DNA of 64,000 bases from Paenibacillus cellulosilyticus (GCF_003182255.1 NZ_QGTQ01000016.1:23836-87835); one strand, 5' to 3'; counted from the stretch's first letter, positions 34,043 through 42,980 are shown. Translations and numbers: made by a program. Notes: generated by a model not told the origin, from the sequence alone.

Positions 34043-34729
34043 CTACTTGCGTCCGTAATCCGCCTTAATTTCGCCCCACACCTTCGTTTGCCACTTGAGC
34101 ACTTTGTTCTCGTAACGGTTGGTGCGCAGCCACGCTTCCGCTTCATCAACGAGACGCCAGATCTCGGCTGTCGAAGCATCACGCGCCAGCGTTGTCGCAA
34201 CCTTCTTCTCCCGCAGCCATTTCATCGCATTAACGGAATCGCTGTATATCGTACGATTGCTGCCGCGTTCTTGCAAATATCGCAGCGCGTGGACGATCGC
34301 CAGAAACTCGCCAAGATTGTTCGTCCCCTTCGCAATCGGACCTACGGAGAACAATATTTCTCCCGTCCGCGTGTCTACCCCTTTATACTCGACAGGTCCG
34401 GGGTTCCCCCTTGTCCCAACGTCGACGGAGATGCTGTCGTAATCGACCTCTCCCACATCCTGCGAAGCCGAGCTTGTCCGTCCTGCCGCCCGGAATCGGT
34501 TCGATGCAGCAGCACCTGTTCCCGCTCCGGCTGCTTTGCTTGCGCCAGACGATTTGCCCCAATGCTTCTCCCAGCCATCGCGGAATGCGCTATCCGCCGC
34601 CGCTTTCGATTCGAACGACTTGAATTTCGCACCGTCGAATCCGTTCGTCTGCTTCTGGCATTCCGCCCATACCGCGTATACGCCAGGCTTGCGACCGACC
34701 CATACAACATAATGCTTGCTACCCGCCAT
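34043..34729 (-). CDS. Ribonuclease H (type 1) with N-terminal viroplasmin-type domain
   Basis: This 228-residue enzyme degrades RNA in RNA/DNA hybrids. The N-terminal 45 residues (KHYVVWVGRKPGVYAVWAEC...FKSFESKAAADSAF) form the caulimovirus viroplasmin/RNase H1 hybrid-binding domain. A flexible Ala/Gly/Ser linker (about 58-90) precedes the catalytic domain (about 95-228), which has the four carboxylates in ISVDVGTRGNPGP, NNLGEFLAI, IYSDSVNAMKW and the C-terminal IKADYG. This domain order is that of eukaryote-like RNase HI found in many Bacillota. Stand-alone gene. Confidence 0.9.
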   Translation of the reverse strand: MAGSKHYVVWVGRKPGVYAVWAECQKQTNGFDGAKFKSFESKAAADSAFRDGWEKHWGKSSGASKAAGAGTGAAASNRFRAAGRTSSASQDVGEVDYDSISVDVGTRGNPGPVEYKGVDTRTGEILFSVGPIAKGTNNLGEFLAIVHALRYLQERGSNRTIYSDSVNAMKWLREKKVATTLARDASTAEIWRLVDEAEAWLRTNRYENKVLKWQTKVWGEIKADYGRK

Positions 34730-34877
34730 TCCAGCATCCCCCCAGTGTTACTAGATTACCGCATTCGTGTATCATTCGCCAACTAACCTAAGAACGATGA
34801 TTAGCAGCATGGCAGGCATAAATCCTTGTGATAACAATCGCCCGTACAACTACCGTCTGTATCTCCCACAAATGTGG

Positions 34878-34883
34878 TATACT
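34878..34883 (+). promoter_or_regulatory. Extended -10 promoter of the 36-aa membrane peptide gene
   Basis: TGGTATACT combines an extended TGn element with -10 TATACT, 37 bp before the ATG. A small hairpin CCACA/TGTGG overlaps it. Confidence 0.5.
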
Positions 34884-34919
34884 CTAACGCATAGATGTCC
34901 CGCTAGGAGGCAAACTTCC

Positions 34920-35030
34920 ATGAATTTCGTCGTCTATATGGCGATCATTCAAGTAATTCTGTTCGTCGCCGTCGGCGCGTTCGTCATTCGGATGATTCAA
35001 CGTGCTCGGAAGAAGGAAAGCGATAATTAA
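34920..35030 (+). CDS. Small single-span membrane protein, 36 aa
   Basis: This short gene is well supported by CTAGGAGG 10 nt before the ATG, an extended -10 promoter upstream and a terminator just after it. The product begins MNFVVYMAIIQVILF, has one membrane helix (about 3-24) and ends in a charged tail (RMIQRARKKESDN). The longer in-frame extension to 34767 lacks a ribosome site and is rejected. No family is recognised; the size and topology recall small regulatory membrane peptides, but no function is assigned. Confidence 0.75.
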   Translation: MNFVVYMAIIQVILFVAVGAFVIRMIQRARKKESDN

Positions 35031-35048
35031 TTCACCCCTCGTACGACC

Positions 35049-35106
35049 AAAAGCCGCCCCTCTGATCAACTGCGTAATTTTTGCAGGTCAGAATGGACGG
35101 CTTTTT
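35049..35106 (+). terminator. Terminator between convergent genes
   Basis: AAAGCCGCCC-TCTGA pairs with TCAGA-GGACGGCTTT around a long loop, with T5 on the plus strand and T4 on the minus strand. Confidence 0.8.
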
Positions 35107-35139
35107 GTTGGCGCACCTTTATAAATGCAGCTTAGTCTC

Positions 35140-36111
35140 TCATCTCGCCACTCGCTTACCGAATAGAAAACGCCCCTTCCAATACCCGTTCAGGCTCGTC
35201 ATAACAACACCGGGGTCACCGTACGTTTGAATGAATTTGCCCCCGCCGACGTACATGCCAACATGACCGACAGCCTTGTTCGTCTCATAGCGTCCTGGCG
35301 TATAGAAGAACATCAAGTCCGCAGGCTGCAGCTCCTCTAGACCAACCCTCTTCCCCAACGCAGATTGCGCGCGGGACGAACGCGGCAGCTTAACGCCGAA
35401 CCGATCATAGACATATTTGGTGAAGGACGAGCAATCGAACCGGTGCGATTTCGAATAAATATCAGCATCGAACTCATACGGCGTCCCTAGGAAAGTCTTT
35501 GCATAACGAACGACTGCCATGGGGTCAATATCTACGAGCCCCAGCGGCATGATGCCGCTGCCTGACAACCCCTGTTGTTGCCCCTGCTCCGAGCCAGGCT
35601 TCACCCCGGTGTTATATCGATCATCCATCATTCGAATACGCAAATCGGACGTACGATCGTCCCACTTCACATCAGTCTGCAGCAGCGATGACAGCGCACG
35701 CGGTGTCATATACAGCTCCCCATTCATCCGCCTCGGCGCATCCAACAGCTCAACCTTCGTATCGCCCGACATCGCATCTGTCTGGTTGGCACGAACTGAG
35801 TATACCGCATCCATGTCACCAATCGCGGTACGTCCTCCTGTCGTCTCATGCAATCGCAGCCCCAGCGGAGATACCGCCTCGTCCAGCGGAATCCAAACAC
35901 GACCGTTCAGCCGTTCTTCTAGAACGGGTATCCGGCGCGATGAGATTGACGAGTCCGCCGCCATAATGCGCGCGGAGCGCTTCGCGAGCGCGGACGGCGA
36001 AGGTTGAGACTGCCCCTTATCTATCGAACCACAACCGCTCGTTAGCAGCAGCGCTCCACAGGCGGCGGTGAGGAGAACGTAATATTTTGCTGAGAGATAG
36101 ATTGTCGACAT
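35140..36111 (-). CDS. NlpC/P60 (C40) cell-wall peptidase lipoprotein with stalk domain
   Basis: This 323-residue predicted lipoprotein (lipobox LLTSGC near residue 27) carries a copper-amine-oxidase-like stalk region (about 60-160, GRVWIPLDEAVSPLGL and ELYMTPRALSSLL). A C-terminal NlpC/P60 domain (about 205-323) cleaves peptide bonds in peptidoglycan stems. The catalytic Cys is in RFDCSSFTKYVY and the His in AVGHVGMYVGGGKFIQ. The third polar position appears to be Gln (FIQTYG), where many relatives have His. AAAGGGG precedes the ATG. The gene follows the ArsR-type gene by 69 bp and may share its transcript. Confidence 0.9.
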   Translation of the reverse strand: MSTIYLSAKYYVLLTAACGALLLTSGCGSIDKGQSQPSPSALAKRSARIMAADSSISSRRIPVLEERLNGRVWIPLDEAVSPLGLRLHETTGGRTAIGDMDAVYSVRANQTDAMSGDTKVELLDAPRRMNGELYMTPRALSSLLQTDVKWDDRTSDLRIRMMDDRYNTGVKPGSEQGQQQGLSGSGIMPLGLVDIDPMAVVRYAKTFLGTPYEFDADIYSKSHRFDCSSFTKYVYDRFGVKLPRSSRAQSALGKRVGLEELQPADLMFFYTPGRYETNKAVGHVGMYVGGGKFIQTYGDPGVVMTSLNGYWKGRFLFGKRVAR

Positions 36112-36180
36112 GAAGAAAGACCCCTTTCTTGAACAGAAATAGGGTCCTCCAATTTACCAATATTATTCGATCATCTGCGC

Positions 36181-37110
36181 TCACTCCATAACAAAGTGAA
36201 CACGCATTTGAATGTCCTGATCGTAATCACCGAACTGACGGCCGAATAGATTGACGCCGCCCTTGTGGTTGGCATCTTCTCGCACGCCAATGCGGAGGCG
36301 AATGCCCGATTGCCCTGAAAGGCCCAACTGCTGAAGCGACACATCCGATATCGGCTGCATATCCACGGTGCTTCGCTCGTCGTCGACCCGCCATATTTTG
36401 CGCAGCCCATACTGGGTAGCATGCTCGCCCCACCAGCCAGGATTCAACCGCCCTCTGCGGTCGCCGAAATCCCCCGGACTCGTCCACATGCCGATATCCA
36501 CACCGTTAATCCACACCGTAATGTCCGATGGCCAATCATTATCGTAATTCGGCGCTTCCGAACATAATTCCATCGAGAACTCCAGCGCTGTAATTCGGCT
36601 GTTCGGTGGAATTTCGAGTGGGAATCGATACTCTAGATACCCTCGACGGAACCAAATGAGCTGTGCACTTACATGCCGTGGATGATAGAAGCTCGCTGGC
36701 TCATCCTCCGGAATGAGCAGCCCGTTCCCGTCCGCCATGCCGCAAGTCGGCGAAACCTCGCAGTCCGTATAATGTCCGACCGGCATCTCGATCTCATAGG
36801 TCTGCTCTTCGCCTTTGCTTCCAAGGAAGCTCGTGTTCAGTCGCATGTGCACATCATGGTATGTCCGCGTACACACCTTCATCGCACCTCGGACCGCAGG
36901 CAGCAGCTCCGTCTGAATGAGCCGTGCACCTTCCAGAACCCTCACATGATTGGCCACCGATGACACCGGCAGCTGCAGCGCATCAGCGATCTCGACGATA
37001 TTCAGGCTTTTCTGGTTGAGCAGCCGCAATATCTCAATTCTCGCGCGCGTCGATAACGCATGCGCAACGGTTACAAGCTTGTCCGGTTCATTAATGTCCA
37101 ATTCAAGCAT
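36181..37110 (-). CDS. ArsR-type transcriptional regulator with large C-terminal beta domain
   Basis: This 309-residue protein has an N-terminal ArsR-like winged helix (about 10-85: VAHALSTRARIEILRLLN, LNIVEIADALQLPVSSVANH, VRVLEGARLIQ). About 220 residues of unrecognised beta-rich sequence follow, with Cys pair DCEVSPTCGM, a Trp-rich stretch (DIGMWTSPGDFGDRRGRLNPGWW) and a jelly-roll-like end. The start is the ATG at 37110 with GGGGGTG upstream; an in-frame ATG at 37128 has no site. ArsR proteins are normally about 100 residues, so the extra domain is probably the ligand sensor. It could be a carbohydrate-binding fold, but that is inference from aromatic and Gly content. Just upstream of the NlpC/P60 gene. 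Confidence 0.82.
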   Translation of the reverse strand: MLELDINEPDKLVTVAHALSTRARIEILRLLNQKSLNIVEIADALQLPVSSVANHVRVLEGARLIQTELLPAVRGAMKVCTRTYHDVHMRLNTSFLGSKGEEQTYEIEMPVGHYTDCEVSPTCGMADGNGLLIPEDEPASFYHPRHVSAQLIWFRRGYLEYRFPLEIPPNSRITALEFSMELCSEAPNYDNDWPSDITVWINGVDIGMWTSPGDFGDRRGRLNPGWWGEHATQYGLRKIWRVDDERSTVDMQPISDVSLQQLGLSGQSGIRLRIGVREDANHKGGVNLFGRQFGDYDQDIQMRVHFVME

Positions 37111-37247
37111 AATCACACCCCCACTCACTGCAAATTTGTAATGCTATTGTAAGCGATCCTCCGATTGGTGACAAAAGGTAATTGTGTGTACAGTTGTATA
37201 AGATTCATGCTGTAAACAACTAAGGCGTTAACTATTTCACTGCACTA

Positions 37248-37279
37248 AACACCGCTCTCTGCACACAGAGAACGGTGTT
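37248..37279 (-). terminator. Hairpin terminator of the TVP38 gene (weak T-run)
   Basis: The perfect arms AACACCG-TTCTCTG/CAGAGA-GCGGTGTT lie 3 bp past the stop. Only TTTAG follows on the minus strand. Confidence 0.5.
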
Positions 37280-37281
37280 CA

Positions 37282-37902
37282 TTACGACGCTTGCCGCCTC
37301 TCCCACCGCCGATAGACAATGAGCAGAGACGCAATAAATAGGACGTAAATAAGGGCTGTCACTAGCGCCGTACGCCAATCGCGCAGCAGCTCGTGTCCGA
37401 GGAAGGCGAATGTGAGCATAGCCGGGATTTTGCCGATAGCCGTCGCCGTAATAAACGTGGTGAAACGAATGGACAACAGCGCCGCATACACATTGACGAG
37501 CAGGCTCGGGAATACAGCAAGCAGCCGAACAAGCGCAATCGACATGAACGGCTTGCGCTCCATCAGCTGCGACAACCGTTCTGTGTGCCGATTACGCGAC
37601 AAGTACGCCCTCCCCTGCCGCTGGCCAAAATATCGGACGAGTCCGAAGATCACAACCGACGCAATCGTCGTCGCCAGCCAGCTAAGCGCCGCCCCCGTCA
37701 GCGGCCCATACAGAATACCAAGAGAGCCAATGACGACCTTATACGGCACCACCGGCACGAACGCCAGCACAATCGCCACAACGAACAACCAACCAATCGG
37801 AGCATCTCCCCGCTCCAGCCAATCCAATATGTCATGCCGCCAGACGAATACTCCCGCCACGAGCATCGCATACGCCAACACCACCCACCAACGCCGCATC
37901 AT
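37282..37902 (-). CDS. TVP38/TMEM64 (DedA-related) membrane protein
   Basis: This 206-residue integral membrane protein is from the SNARE-associated/VTT family. The start is most likely the ATG at 37902 (MMRRWWVVLAYAML), since the GGGGGA ribosome site overlaps the earlier ATG at 37917. Seen: VPVVPYKVVIGSLGILYGPLTGAALSW with the family G-x-LYG-x3-G core, a re-entrant-loop region, FMSIALVRLLAVFPSLLVNVYAAL and a C-terminal helix. Members are implicated in lipid flipping and membrane homeostasis. Stand-alone gene. Confidence 0.85.
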   Translation of the reverse strand: MMRRWWVVLAYAMLVAGVFVWRHDILDWLERGDAPIGWLFVVAIVLAFVPVVPYKVVIGSLGILYGPLTGAALSWLATTIASVVIFGLVRYFGQRQGRAYLSRNRHTERLSQLMERKPFMSIALVRLLAVFPSLLVNVYAALLSIRFTTFITATAIGKIPAMLTFAFLGHELLRDWRTALVTALIYVLFIASLLIVYRRWERRQAS

Positions 37903-38250
37903 CCATCCGTCCCCCATCCGCCATCCGGCCTTGTCTATTCGTCTATTATAACGAATAAGAAGGTGCGATGTTTAGTCGCGGGGCACGGAAGCCCAGCAAG
38001 GGTGTAGGGTGCGAGATGCGGCTAGCGCTATGCAGGGACGATGGAAGGGGCACCAGTATGGCGGGGTGCGGGGTGCGGGAATGCATGCAGGTGCCGAGCA
38101 CTCGGTACAAGGTGTGCGGTTCGGAGTGCATAATGCTGCGAGCGCGGGCCCGTCGCTAAGGAACTGAGAAGTCACTATTCTTCGCATTCGAACCCTCCGC
38201 CACGCTAATGAACCCAGATGACCTTATTCGCTCACCCGATGCTCAAAATA
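37903..38250. other. Intergenic, GC-rich low-complexity DNA without a gene
   Basis: The stretch 37970-38160 is dominated by GGTGCGG/GGGTGCGAG-like words, with overlapping open frames on both strands, no ribosome sites and no recognisable protein. It is judged non-coding. Confidence 0.5.
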
Positions 38251-38262
38251 CCACCAATTTGT

Positions 38263-38395
38263 CCAAATAGCGCCCACTGAGTCCCTTACATCTAAAAAGG
38301 CGCCAAATTGAGCCGAATAACGTCACTGGAGTCCGTTAGAGCACCGGAATAACGTCGCCGGAGCTGTTACAAACAGGAGTAACATTGAAATGTAT
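38263..38395. repeat. Degenerate AATAACGTC/AATAGCGCC-type repeats
   Basis: Three to four imperfect units of the form AATA(A/G)CG(T/C)C-(A/G)C(T/C)GGAG...GTTA occur at about 38266, 38316 and 38348. They are not on the 51-bp pitch throughout (50 then 32 bp). Confidence 0.5.
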
Positions 38396-38527
38396 AAGGA
38401 GACGAAGGGAGAATAACCGGAGTCGACAAACTATAGAAACGAAGCGTGGAATGCGCGGAGTTCACTCACCTACCCCACCCCAAAGGGCAAACTGCGGGGT
38501 TTAATCCCTTAGCTGCAAGAACGAAGC

Positions 38528-38645
38528 AGATGAATTGTTCTGTAGAAGCGTCAGCGGTCGCCTTTGTCCCCGAATTGCTACCTAGTAGCGATCTCATTCA
38601 TTCAAGGCAATTCGGGGACAACAGCGATCGGAAGAACATTCATCT
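38528..38645. repeat. 118-bp long inverted repeat, possible ncRNA or mobile hairpin element
   Basis: Three nested arm pairs form one long stem-loop: AGATGAAT-GTTCT (38528) with AGAAC-ATTCATCT (38633-38645); CGGTCGC (38555) with GCGATCG; and a perfect 15-bp arm TTGTCCCCGAATTGC (38564-38578) with its complement at 38607-38621. Just downstream the word CATCTGCGAAGTG occurs twice (about 38641 and 38688). An overlapping open frame (38446-38700) is probably not a protein gene. Confidence 0.8.
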
Positions 38646-38728
38646 GCGAAGTGGCATCAGCAGCCTAGCAGCCTTTACAAGAATTTCATCTGCGAAGTGA
38701 TTCCTGCAGCCTTTTACCAAACACTATT

Positions 38729-39217
38729 TTACAAAGTAAAGCCCTTCCCCACTCCCGAGTTCGTCTTCACCATCCGAAATTTAATGTAAGAAACAACCCG
38801 CCACGGGATGACGTAGCAGAACGCCACCGTCACGAACAGCGCGCTAAGCGTCTGCGAGTCAATGCCATCGATGCTCGCACGAAGCACGAACCGAGTCGCC
38901 AGAACCGCAAGGAACGATACGACGAACCACACATTAGGCTTCGCATAAATCTGGTTGTCCGATCGCATCTCGTATCGTGTCGTCCAGATTAACGGAAGCG
39001 ACAGTACAATACCAACCGCTGCAGCTACGAGCCACTGATTCGAGGTAGCATGCGCATCCGGGTTCATAAGGACATACGTTGCTGGCAGCATGTACACAAG
39101 AGGCAGCAGCAACCGTCCCCCATTTCCTCGAATCGGCCGGTAAAAGCTGCGTACGGACCGAAACAATACAAGTGCAGCAATAATGAAGACGAGTGTATAC
39201 AGCTCTGTTGCAGTCAC
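38729..39217 (-). CDS. CcdC-like (DUF1453) membrane protein
   Basis: This 162-residue integral membrane protein has about five helices: LYTLVFIIAALVLFRSV, LLLPLVYMLPATYVL, WLVAAAVGIVLSLPLIW, VWFVVSFLAVLATRFVL and SALFVTVAFCYVIPWRV. The TTRYEMRSDNQIYAKPN loop and overall layout match the CcdC/YneJ family, genetically associated with cytochrome c maturation in Bacillus. The start is a GTG with GGGGTGG upstream. No other cytochrome-maturation gene is present here, so the role is inferred from family only. Confidence 0.8.
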   Translation of the reverse strand: MTATELYTLVFIIAALVLFRSVRSFYRPIRGNGGRLLLPLVYMLPATYVLMNPDAHATSNQWLVAAAVGIVLSLPLIWTTRYEMRSDNQIYAKPNVWFVVSFLAVLATRFVLRASIDGIDSQTLSALFVTVAFCYVIPWRVVSYIKFRMVKTNSGVGKGFTL

Positions 39218-39302
39218 AAATCCACCCCACTAATTTGGTTAATTCTGGAGACATACACTTCATTGTTACCTAACCCATCAACTTCTGTCAATTCAAACAA
39301 AT

Positions 39303-39332
39303 GAAAAAGAGAGAGCCTCAAGACTCCCTCTC
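39303..39332 (-). terminator. Terminator of the chemoreceptor gene
   Basis: GAGAGGG pairs with CTCTCTC around a short loop, followed by T5 on the minus strand, 8 bp past the stop. Confidence 0.65.
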
Positions 39333-39339
39333 CCAACGG

Positions 39340-41517
39340 CTATTCCTGATCCGCTTGTTCGGTTTCCCCTGTAACAAATTCGGATAAAATGTTGCGCAGC
39401 TCGTTCGACAGCTGACTCAGCTTCTCGGATGTTTGCACCAGCTCCGCACTGACACCCAGCTGCTCGGTCGCCGACGAAGCAACCTCCTCCGAAATCGCCG
39501 TCGATTCCTCCGCCGTTGCACTCACTTGCAGAATCATCTCCGACAGGGTGCTCTGCGAAGCTTGCAGGTTGCTGATCGACGTTGACGTCTGCGCGATTTT
39601 CTGAACGAAGCCATTCATTCGGCTGTCCACCTGGCGGAAAATGTGGTCGACGTTCTTCGCGACATTAACCTGCTCCTGATGAATCGGGTAGTTTTCCTTC
39701 AATGCTTTAACCGTCAGTTCAACCTCATCCACAATCGTGCCGATAATTTCGGTTACGACGCCAATCGAACCACTGGACTGCTCCGCTAGCTTACGCACTT
39801 CATTCGCAACAACAGCGAAGCCTTTGCCATGCTCACCCGCACGCGCCGCTTCAATCGCTGCGTTCAACGACAGCAGGTTCGTTCGTTTCGCCACTTCATC
39901 CATCAGCTGCAATATCTGTCCAATCTGCTTCGTGCTGTCCATCAGCTTTTGCGCACGATTAAGCGTCTCTCTCGTGAGCTTCTCACTCTCATTCGTCTTG
40001 CCAAGCAAAATATCCATTTGCTCGATGCCGCTGCGGCTCTCGCCTTTTACACCCTCTGCCTGCTCCTGCATCTCTTGGTTGTTGCGGACGAACGAGCGCA
40101 TTTCCTCCTGCATCGAGAACGCCTGCGTACTGCCATCCTCCGATTGCTGCGACAGATCGGATGCACCGCGTGCGATCTCTTCCGTTGCGAGCGATACTTC
40201 CTTCGCGGAGTCACCCATTTTGCGTGATACGTCCTGAAGCTGTACCGAGGTGTTCACCACATAGTCGAGCGTTTCGTTCGTGCGATGAATGAGCTTACCC
40301 ACATTGCTTGCCATCTGGTTAAAGCTTTGACCGAGCTTGCCAATCTCATCCTTGCGGTTAACGTTCATGCGAACCGTCAGGTCGCCCTGCTCTACTTTTT
40401 CCATCAGGTCACGCACCTGGTTGATCGGCTTGCCGACCGTACGGACGATCAAATAACCGATCAAGAGCGAGATGACGATAGCAGCTGCAATAAGAATGAT
40501 CGTAATAACAAAAATGCGGTTAATGTCTTTGGTCAGCTCCGAGACCGGAACCGAACCCGTCACACGCCACTTGTTAACTTCCGATGCGCTGTACAGTACT
40601 AGATCGTCACCATTGTTAAACGATCCCGATACATCTTCTTTATCTTTGGACACTGGCAGTGTCAAATTAAGCGGTTTGCGGATCTCCTTCGGATCGAAGC
40701 TGTAAATAACGTTGCCATCTTCACCACTGATCGTCAGGTGATGCTCATTGCCAAGCTTAACGGTCTCAAGCGCGTTCATCAGCACTTCGTCCTTGAACTC
40801 GATGAATACAAAGAAGGTGCCGGTGCCGGCTTTGAGCATTTTGCCCAGTGTAATGTAGTTCGTCTTCGAATCCGTCGTAACCTGTTTCTCAACCGTGCCT
40901 AACCAGATGACGCGGCCTGCCGATTTCTCCAACGTATCGAAGTACTTCGTATAGTCCGCATACAACGAGGAGCCGTTGGCAGTCGAATAGAAGGCTGCGT
41001 CGGTCAATTCCATCGCGTCCGGTTTCATGAATGGCTCTTTATCGAACAATTGGAGTCCAATGTCATTGGTCGAGGCGATTTCCGCAAGCGCATTGCGGAT
41101 CTTCAGGTCAACCTCATAACGGTCCGTCGCTTGAAAGTCGCCTTCGATAAAGTTTTGACGAGTCTCCAGGTCCCCCATCAGCGTACGGTCTACAGCGATC
41201 TGTGTCGCAATGTTCTCGTAGAAGTTGTATAGGAAATCCAGCTTCTCCGTCGTCTGCTCTACCGTTTGCTCAGACGCTTCCGCCACCTTGCTCTTCAGCG
41301 TATCACGGGATACAATATAGGACATTGTACCTACAATCGCAACGAACAGCACAATGCTGATGAAGAAGTACAAAAACAGCTTAGTGCTAATCGAGCGAAA
41401 GCTAAAGCCCTTCCCCTTGCTTAAACGGATCGGTACTGCTCCATCCCTTTCGGCCTGTGAAGATTGCTTGGCCTTCTTGGACGGCTTCTTGATGTAATCG
41501 GTTACATTAAACTTCAT
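39340..41517 (-). CDS. Methyl-accepting chemotaxis protein
   Basis: This 725-residue transmembrane chemoreceptor starts at the ATG at 41517 ([12 protein letters not shown]) with AAGGGGG upstream; the frame to 41562 is not supported. In order: a short basic cytoplasmic segment, transmembrane helix near 45-70 ([21 protein letters not shown]), an extracellular dCache-type sensor (about 70-330), a second helix near 335-355, HAMP (about 355-410) and a long coiled-coil signalling domain. The hairpin tip [21 protein letters not shown] carries the CheA/CheW contact residues. It also has methylation-type Glu/Gln helices and the C-terminus GETEQADQE. The ligand is unknown. Single gene. Confidence 0.93.
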   Translation of the reverse strand: MKFNVTDYIKKPSKKAKQSSQAERDGAVPIRLSKGKGFSFRSISTKLFLYFFISIVLFVAIVGTMSYIVSRDTLKSKVAEASEQTVEQTTEKLDFLYNFYENIATQIAVDRTLMGDLETRQNFIEGDFQATDRYEVDLKIRNALAEIASTNDIGLQLFDKEPFMKPDAMELTDAAFYSTANGSSLYADYTKYFDTLEKSAGRVIWLGTVEKQVTTDSKTNYITLGKMLKAGTGTFFVFIEFKDEVLMNALETVKLGNEHHLTISGEDGNVIYSFDPKEIRKPLNLTLPVSKDKEDVSGSFNNGDDLVLYSASEVNKWRVTGSVPVSELTKDINRIFVITIILIAAAIVISLLIGYLIVRTVGKPINQVRDLMEKVEQGDLTVRMNVNRKDEIGKLGQSFNQMASNVGKLIHRTNETLDYVVNTSVQLQDVSRKMGDSAKEVSLATEEIARGASDLSQQSEDGSTQAFSMQEEMRSFVRNNQEMQEQAEGVKGESRSGIEQMDILLGKTNESEKLTRETLNRAQKLMDSTKQIGQILQLMDEVAKRTNLLSLNAAIEAARAGEHGKGFAVVANEVRKLAEQSSGSIGVVTEIIGTIVDEVELTVKALKENYPIHQEQVNVAKNVDHIFRQVDSRMNGFVQKIAQTSTSISNLQASQSTLSEMILQVSATAEESTAISEEVASSATEQLGVSAELVQTSEKLSQLSNELRNILSEFVTGETEQADQE

Positions 41518-41717
41518 GGTAATGCCCCCTTCTCCATCTTGACCAGTTGAGAAACGTCGCAAATAGTTAATGTATGAATTAACTAGTTATCTACAACATA
41601 TAATATTTCGGTAAAACCAGCAATATAATTTAGCGGAAAAACGTCTTTAATGTCGGAATTTTGAAGAAACCAACAATGAAACCTGTTTTGAAATTAATAT
41701 ATATGTAAATCCAAAAT

Positions 41718-41745
41718 AAAAAGCGCCACTCGACGAGTGGCGCTT
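41718..41745 (-). terminator. Terminator of the gamma-SASP gene
   Basis: The perfect stem AAGCGCCACTCG/CGAGTGGCGCTT on the minus strand is followed by TTTATTTT, 36 bp after the stop. Confidence 0.9.
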
Positions 41746-41780
41746 CGCATCCCTAAATCGCATATAGCAGCTATGTTTTG

Positions 41781-41942
41781 TTACTGCAAATTTTTGTCCG
41801 TAACTTTGTTTTGGAACGCCTTCGCTGCTTCCGCAGCAGGCTCCGCGGAGGCAAATTCCGTATCAGCCTCGTTGCTGATCGGCAGCTTATTTAGCTCAGT
41901 CGATTGAACCGCCGCTTTGTTCGCTTTGTTCTGTTTCGCCAT
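41781..41942 (-). CDS. Gamma-type small acid-soluble spore protein
   Basis: This 53-residue protein (MAKQNKANKAAVQSTELNK at the N-terminus) is rich in Ala, Lys, Asn, Gln and Glu and has no Trp or hydrophobic core. It contains the ADTEFASAEP segment, which matches the TEFAS site cut by the germination protease in gamma-SASPs (SspE family). Gamma-SASPs are amino-acid stores in the spore core. It is shorter than Bacillus SspE and has one TEFAS block, not two. GGGAGGTG lies 7 nt before the ATG and a strong terminator follows. Expression is expected in the forespore under SigG; no promoter was assigned. Confidence 0.82.
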   Translation of the reverse strand: MAKQNKANKAAVQSTELNKLPISNEADTEFASAEPAAEAAKAFQNKVTDKNLQ

Positions 41943-42054
41943 GGTTGACACCTCCCCGTCTCCTTGGGTTGCATGCCTTAAGTATAGTCCGCAAGCAGCA
42001 GTTCACTTATGCGCGGGACCTGCGATCCAGATTCAACCAACACGGCTTATTCGA

Positions 42055-42864
42055 TCAGCTTGCCTGCTGCTGTCCAGATCCAGAGGGAGCTGGCGTCCGG
42101 TTGTTCATTTGGTCCAAGCTCTTGAACTGGTATCCCTTCGCCTTCGCAGCGTCGATGATTCGACCGAGTGCCTGGGCGTTATCGCGCGAGACGCTGTGCA
42201 GCAGAATAACAGCGCCGGGATGCATTTGCGCCATCACTTTGTCATAAGCATACTGCGCGCCACGCTGGTCGTTCGTGTCCCAATCCTTATAGGCAATCGA
42301 CCAGAATACGTTGGTGTAGCCAAGCTGATGACTGACGGCAAGCGACCGCTCGTTGAAAATGCCGCGCGGCGCCCGCAAGTATTTCATTTCCTTTTGCCCC
42401 GTGAGGGCGGCGACTTCACTCTTCACCTGATCGAGCTCCTGCTTGATTCGTTCGGCAGACAGTGTACTCATATCTGGATGGCTCCACGAATGATTGCCAA
42501 CCAAATGTCCTTCGTTCACCATCCGCTTCAGCAGCTCGGGCTGCGTCTTAATGTAATGACCCGTTACGAAGAAAATGGCGGGTACCTGCTTCTCCTTCAA
42601 TACGTCGAGAATGCCTGCAGTTAGGCCGTTCTCATAGCCGTTATCGAAGGTGAGAAACAGCTCAGGAGCGGACATGTCCCCCGTGAATACGGCACCGTAA
42701 CGGGTCAACAGCCCCTTAAAGCCTTCCTCATCGATGGAGGGCGGCTGACCGTTCACACTTTTTTTGAAGCCAAAATGGTAAACTCCTCCGTCAGCATGGG
42801 CGGCGGCAACCTGCCCGGTAGATAGCAGAATTACGATCGCTGCTAGGATACGAAGCGTTATCAT
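42055..42864 (-). CDS. pdaA: Peptidoglycan N-acetylmuramic acid deacetylase, PdaA type
   Basis: This 269-residue exported polysaccharide deacetylase has the PdaA-specific N-terminal signature YHFGFKKSVNGQPPSIDEEG. Its NodB fold has LFLTFDNGYENG (the family TFDDG is TFDNG here, as in PdaA), zinc-type motif HLVGNHSWSHPDMS, LRAPRGIFNERS and a catalytic His in VILLHSVSRDN. PdaA makes muramic delta-lactam in the spore cortex and is needed for germination. The start is the ATG at 42864 (MITLRILAAIVILLS), 7 nt after TGAGGAG; earlier in-frame ATGs overlap that site. A signal peptide ending AAAHA follows. The gene lies near the gamma-SASP gene, both being spore-related, but each is its own unit. Confidence 0.9.
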   Translation of the reverse strand: MITLRILAAIVILLSTGQVAAAHADGGVYHFGFKKSVNGQPPSIDEEGFKGLLTRYGAVFTGDMSAPELFLTFDNGYENGLTAGILDVLKEKQVPAIFFVTGHYIKTQPELLKRMVNEGHLVGNHSWSHPDMSTLSAERIKQELDQVKSEVAALTGQKEMKYLRAPRGIFNERSLAVSHQLGYTNVFWSIAYKDWDTNDQRGAQYAYDKVMAQMHPGAVILLHSVSRDNAQALGRIIDAAKAKGYQFKSLDQMNNRTPAPSGSGQQQAS

Positions 42865-42980
42865 AAGCATGCTCCTCATAGTAGAATAGACGGGCTCTGC
42901 CGACGTCATGCGTGCACAAGCCGCTGTTAGTGTCTGCCCAGAGGAGGATAATTATGCGAACGCTGTGGCGCTGCTTCATT

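Noticed and set aside
37968..38187. 60-70-residue frames in GC-rich DNA
   Set aside because: Low-complexity sequence open on both strands, with no ribosome site and no conserved motif.
38446..38700. 84-residue open frame containing NPLAARTKQMNC
   Set aside because: It overlaps a long inverted repeat whose structure explains the sequence; no ribosome site is present. It is likely a structured or repetitive non-coding element.
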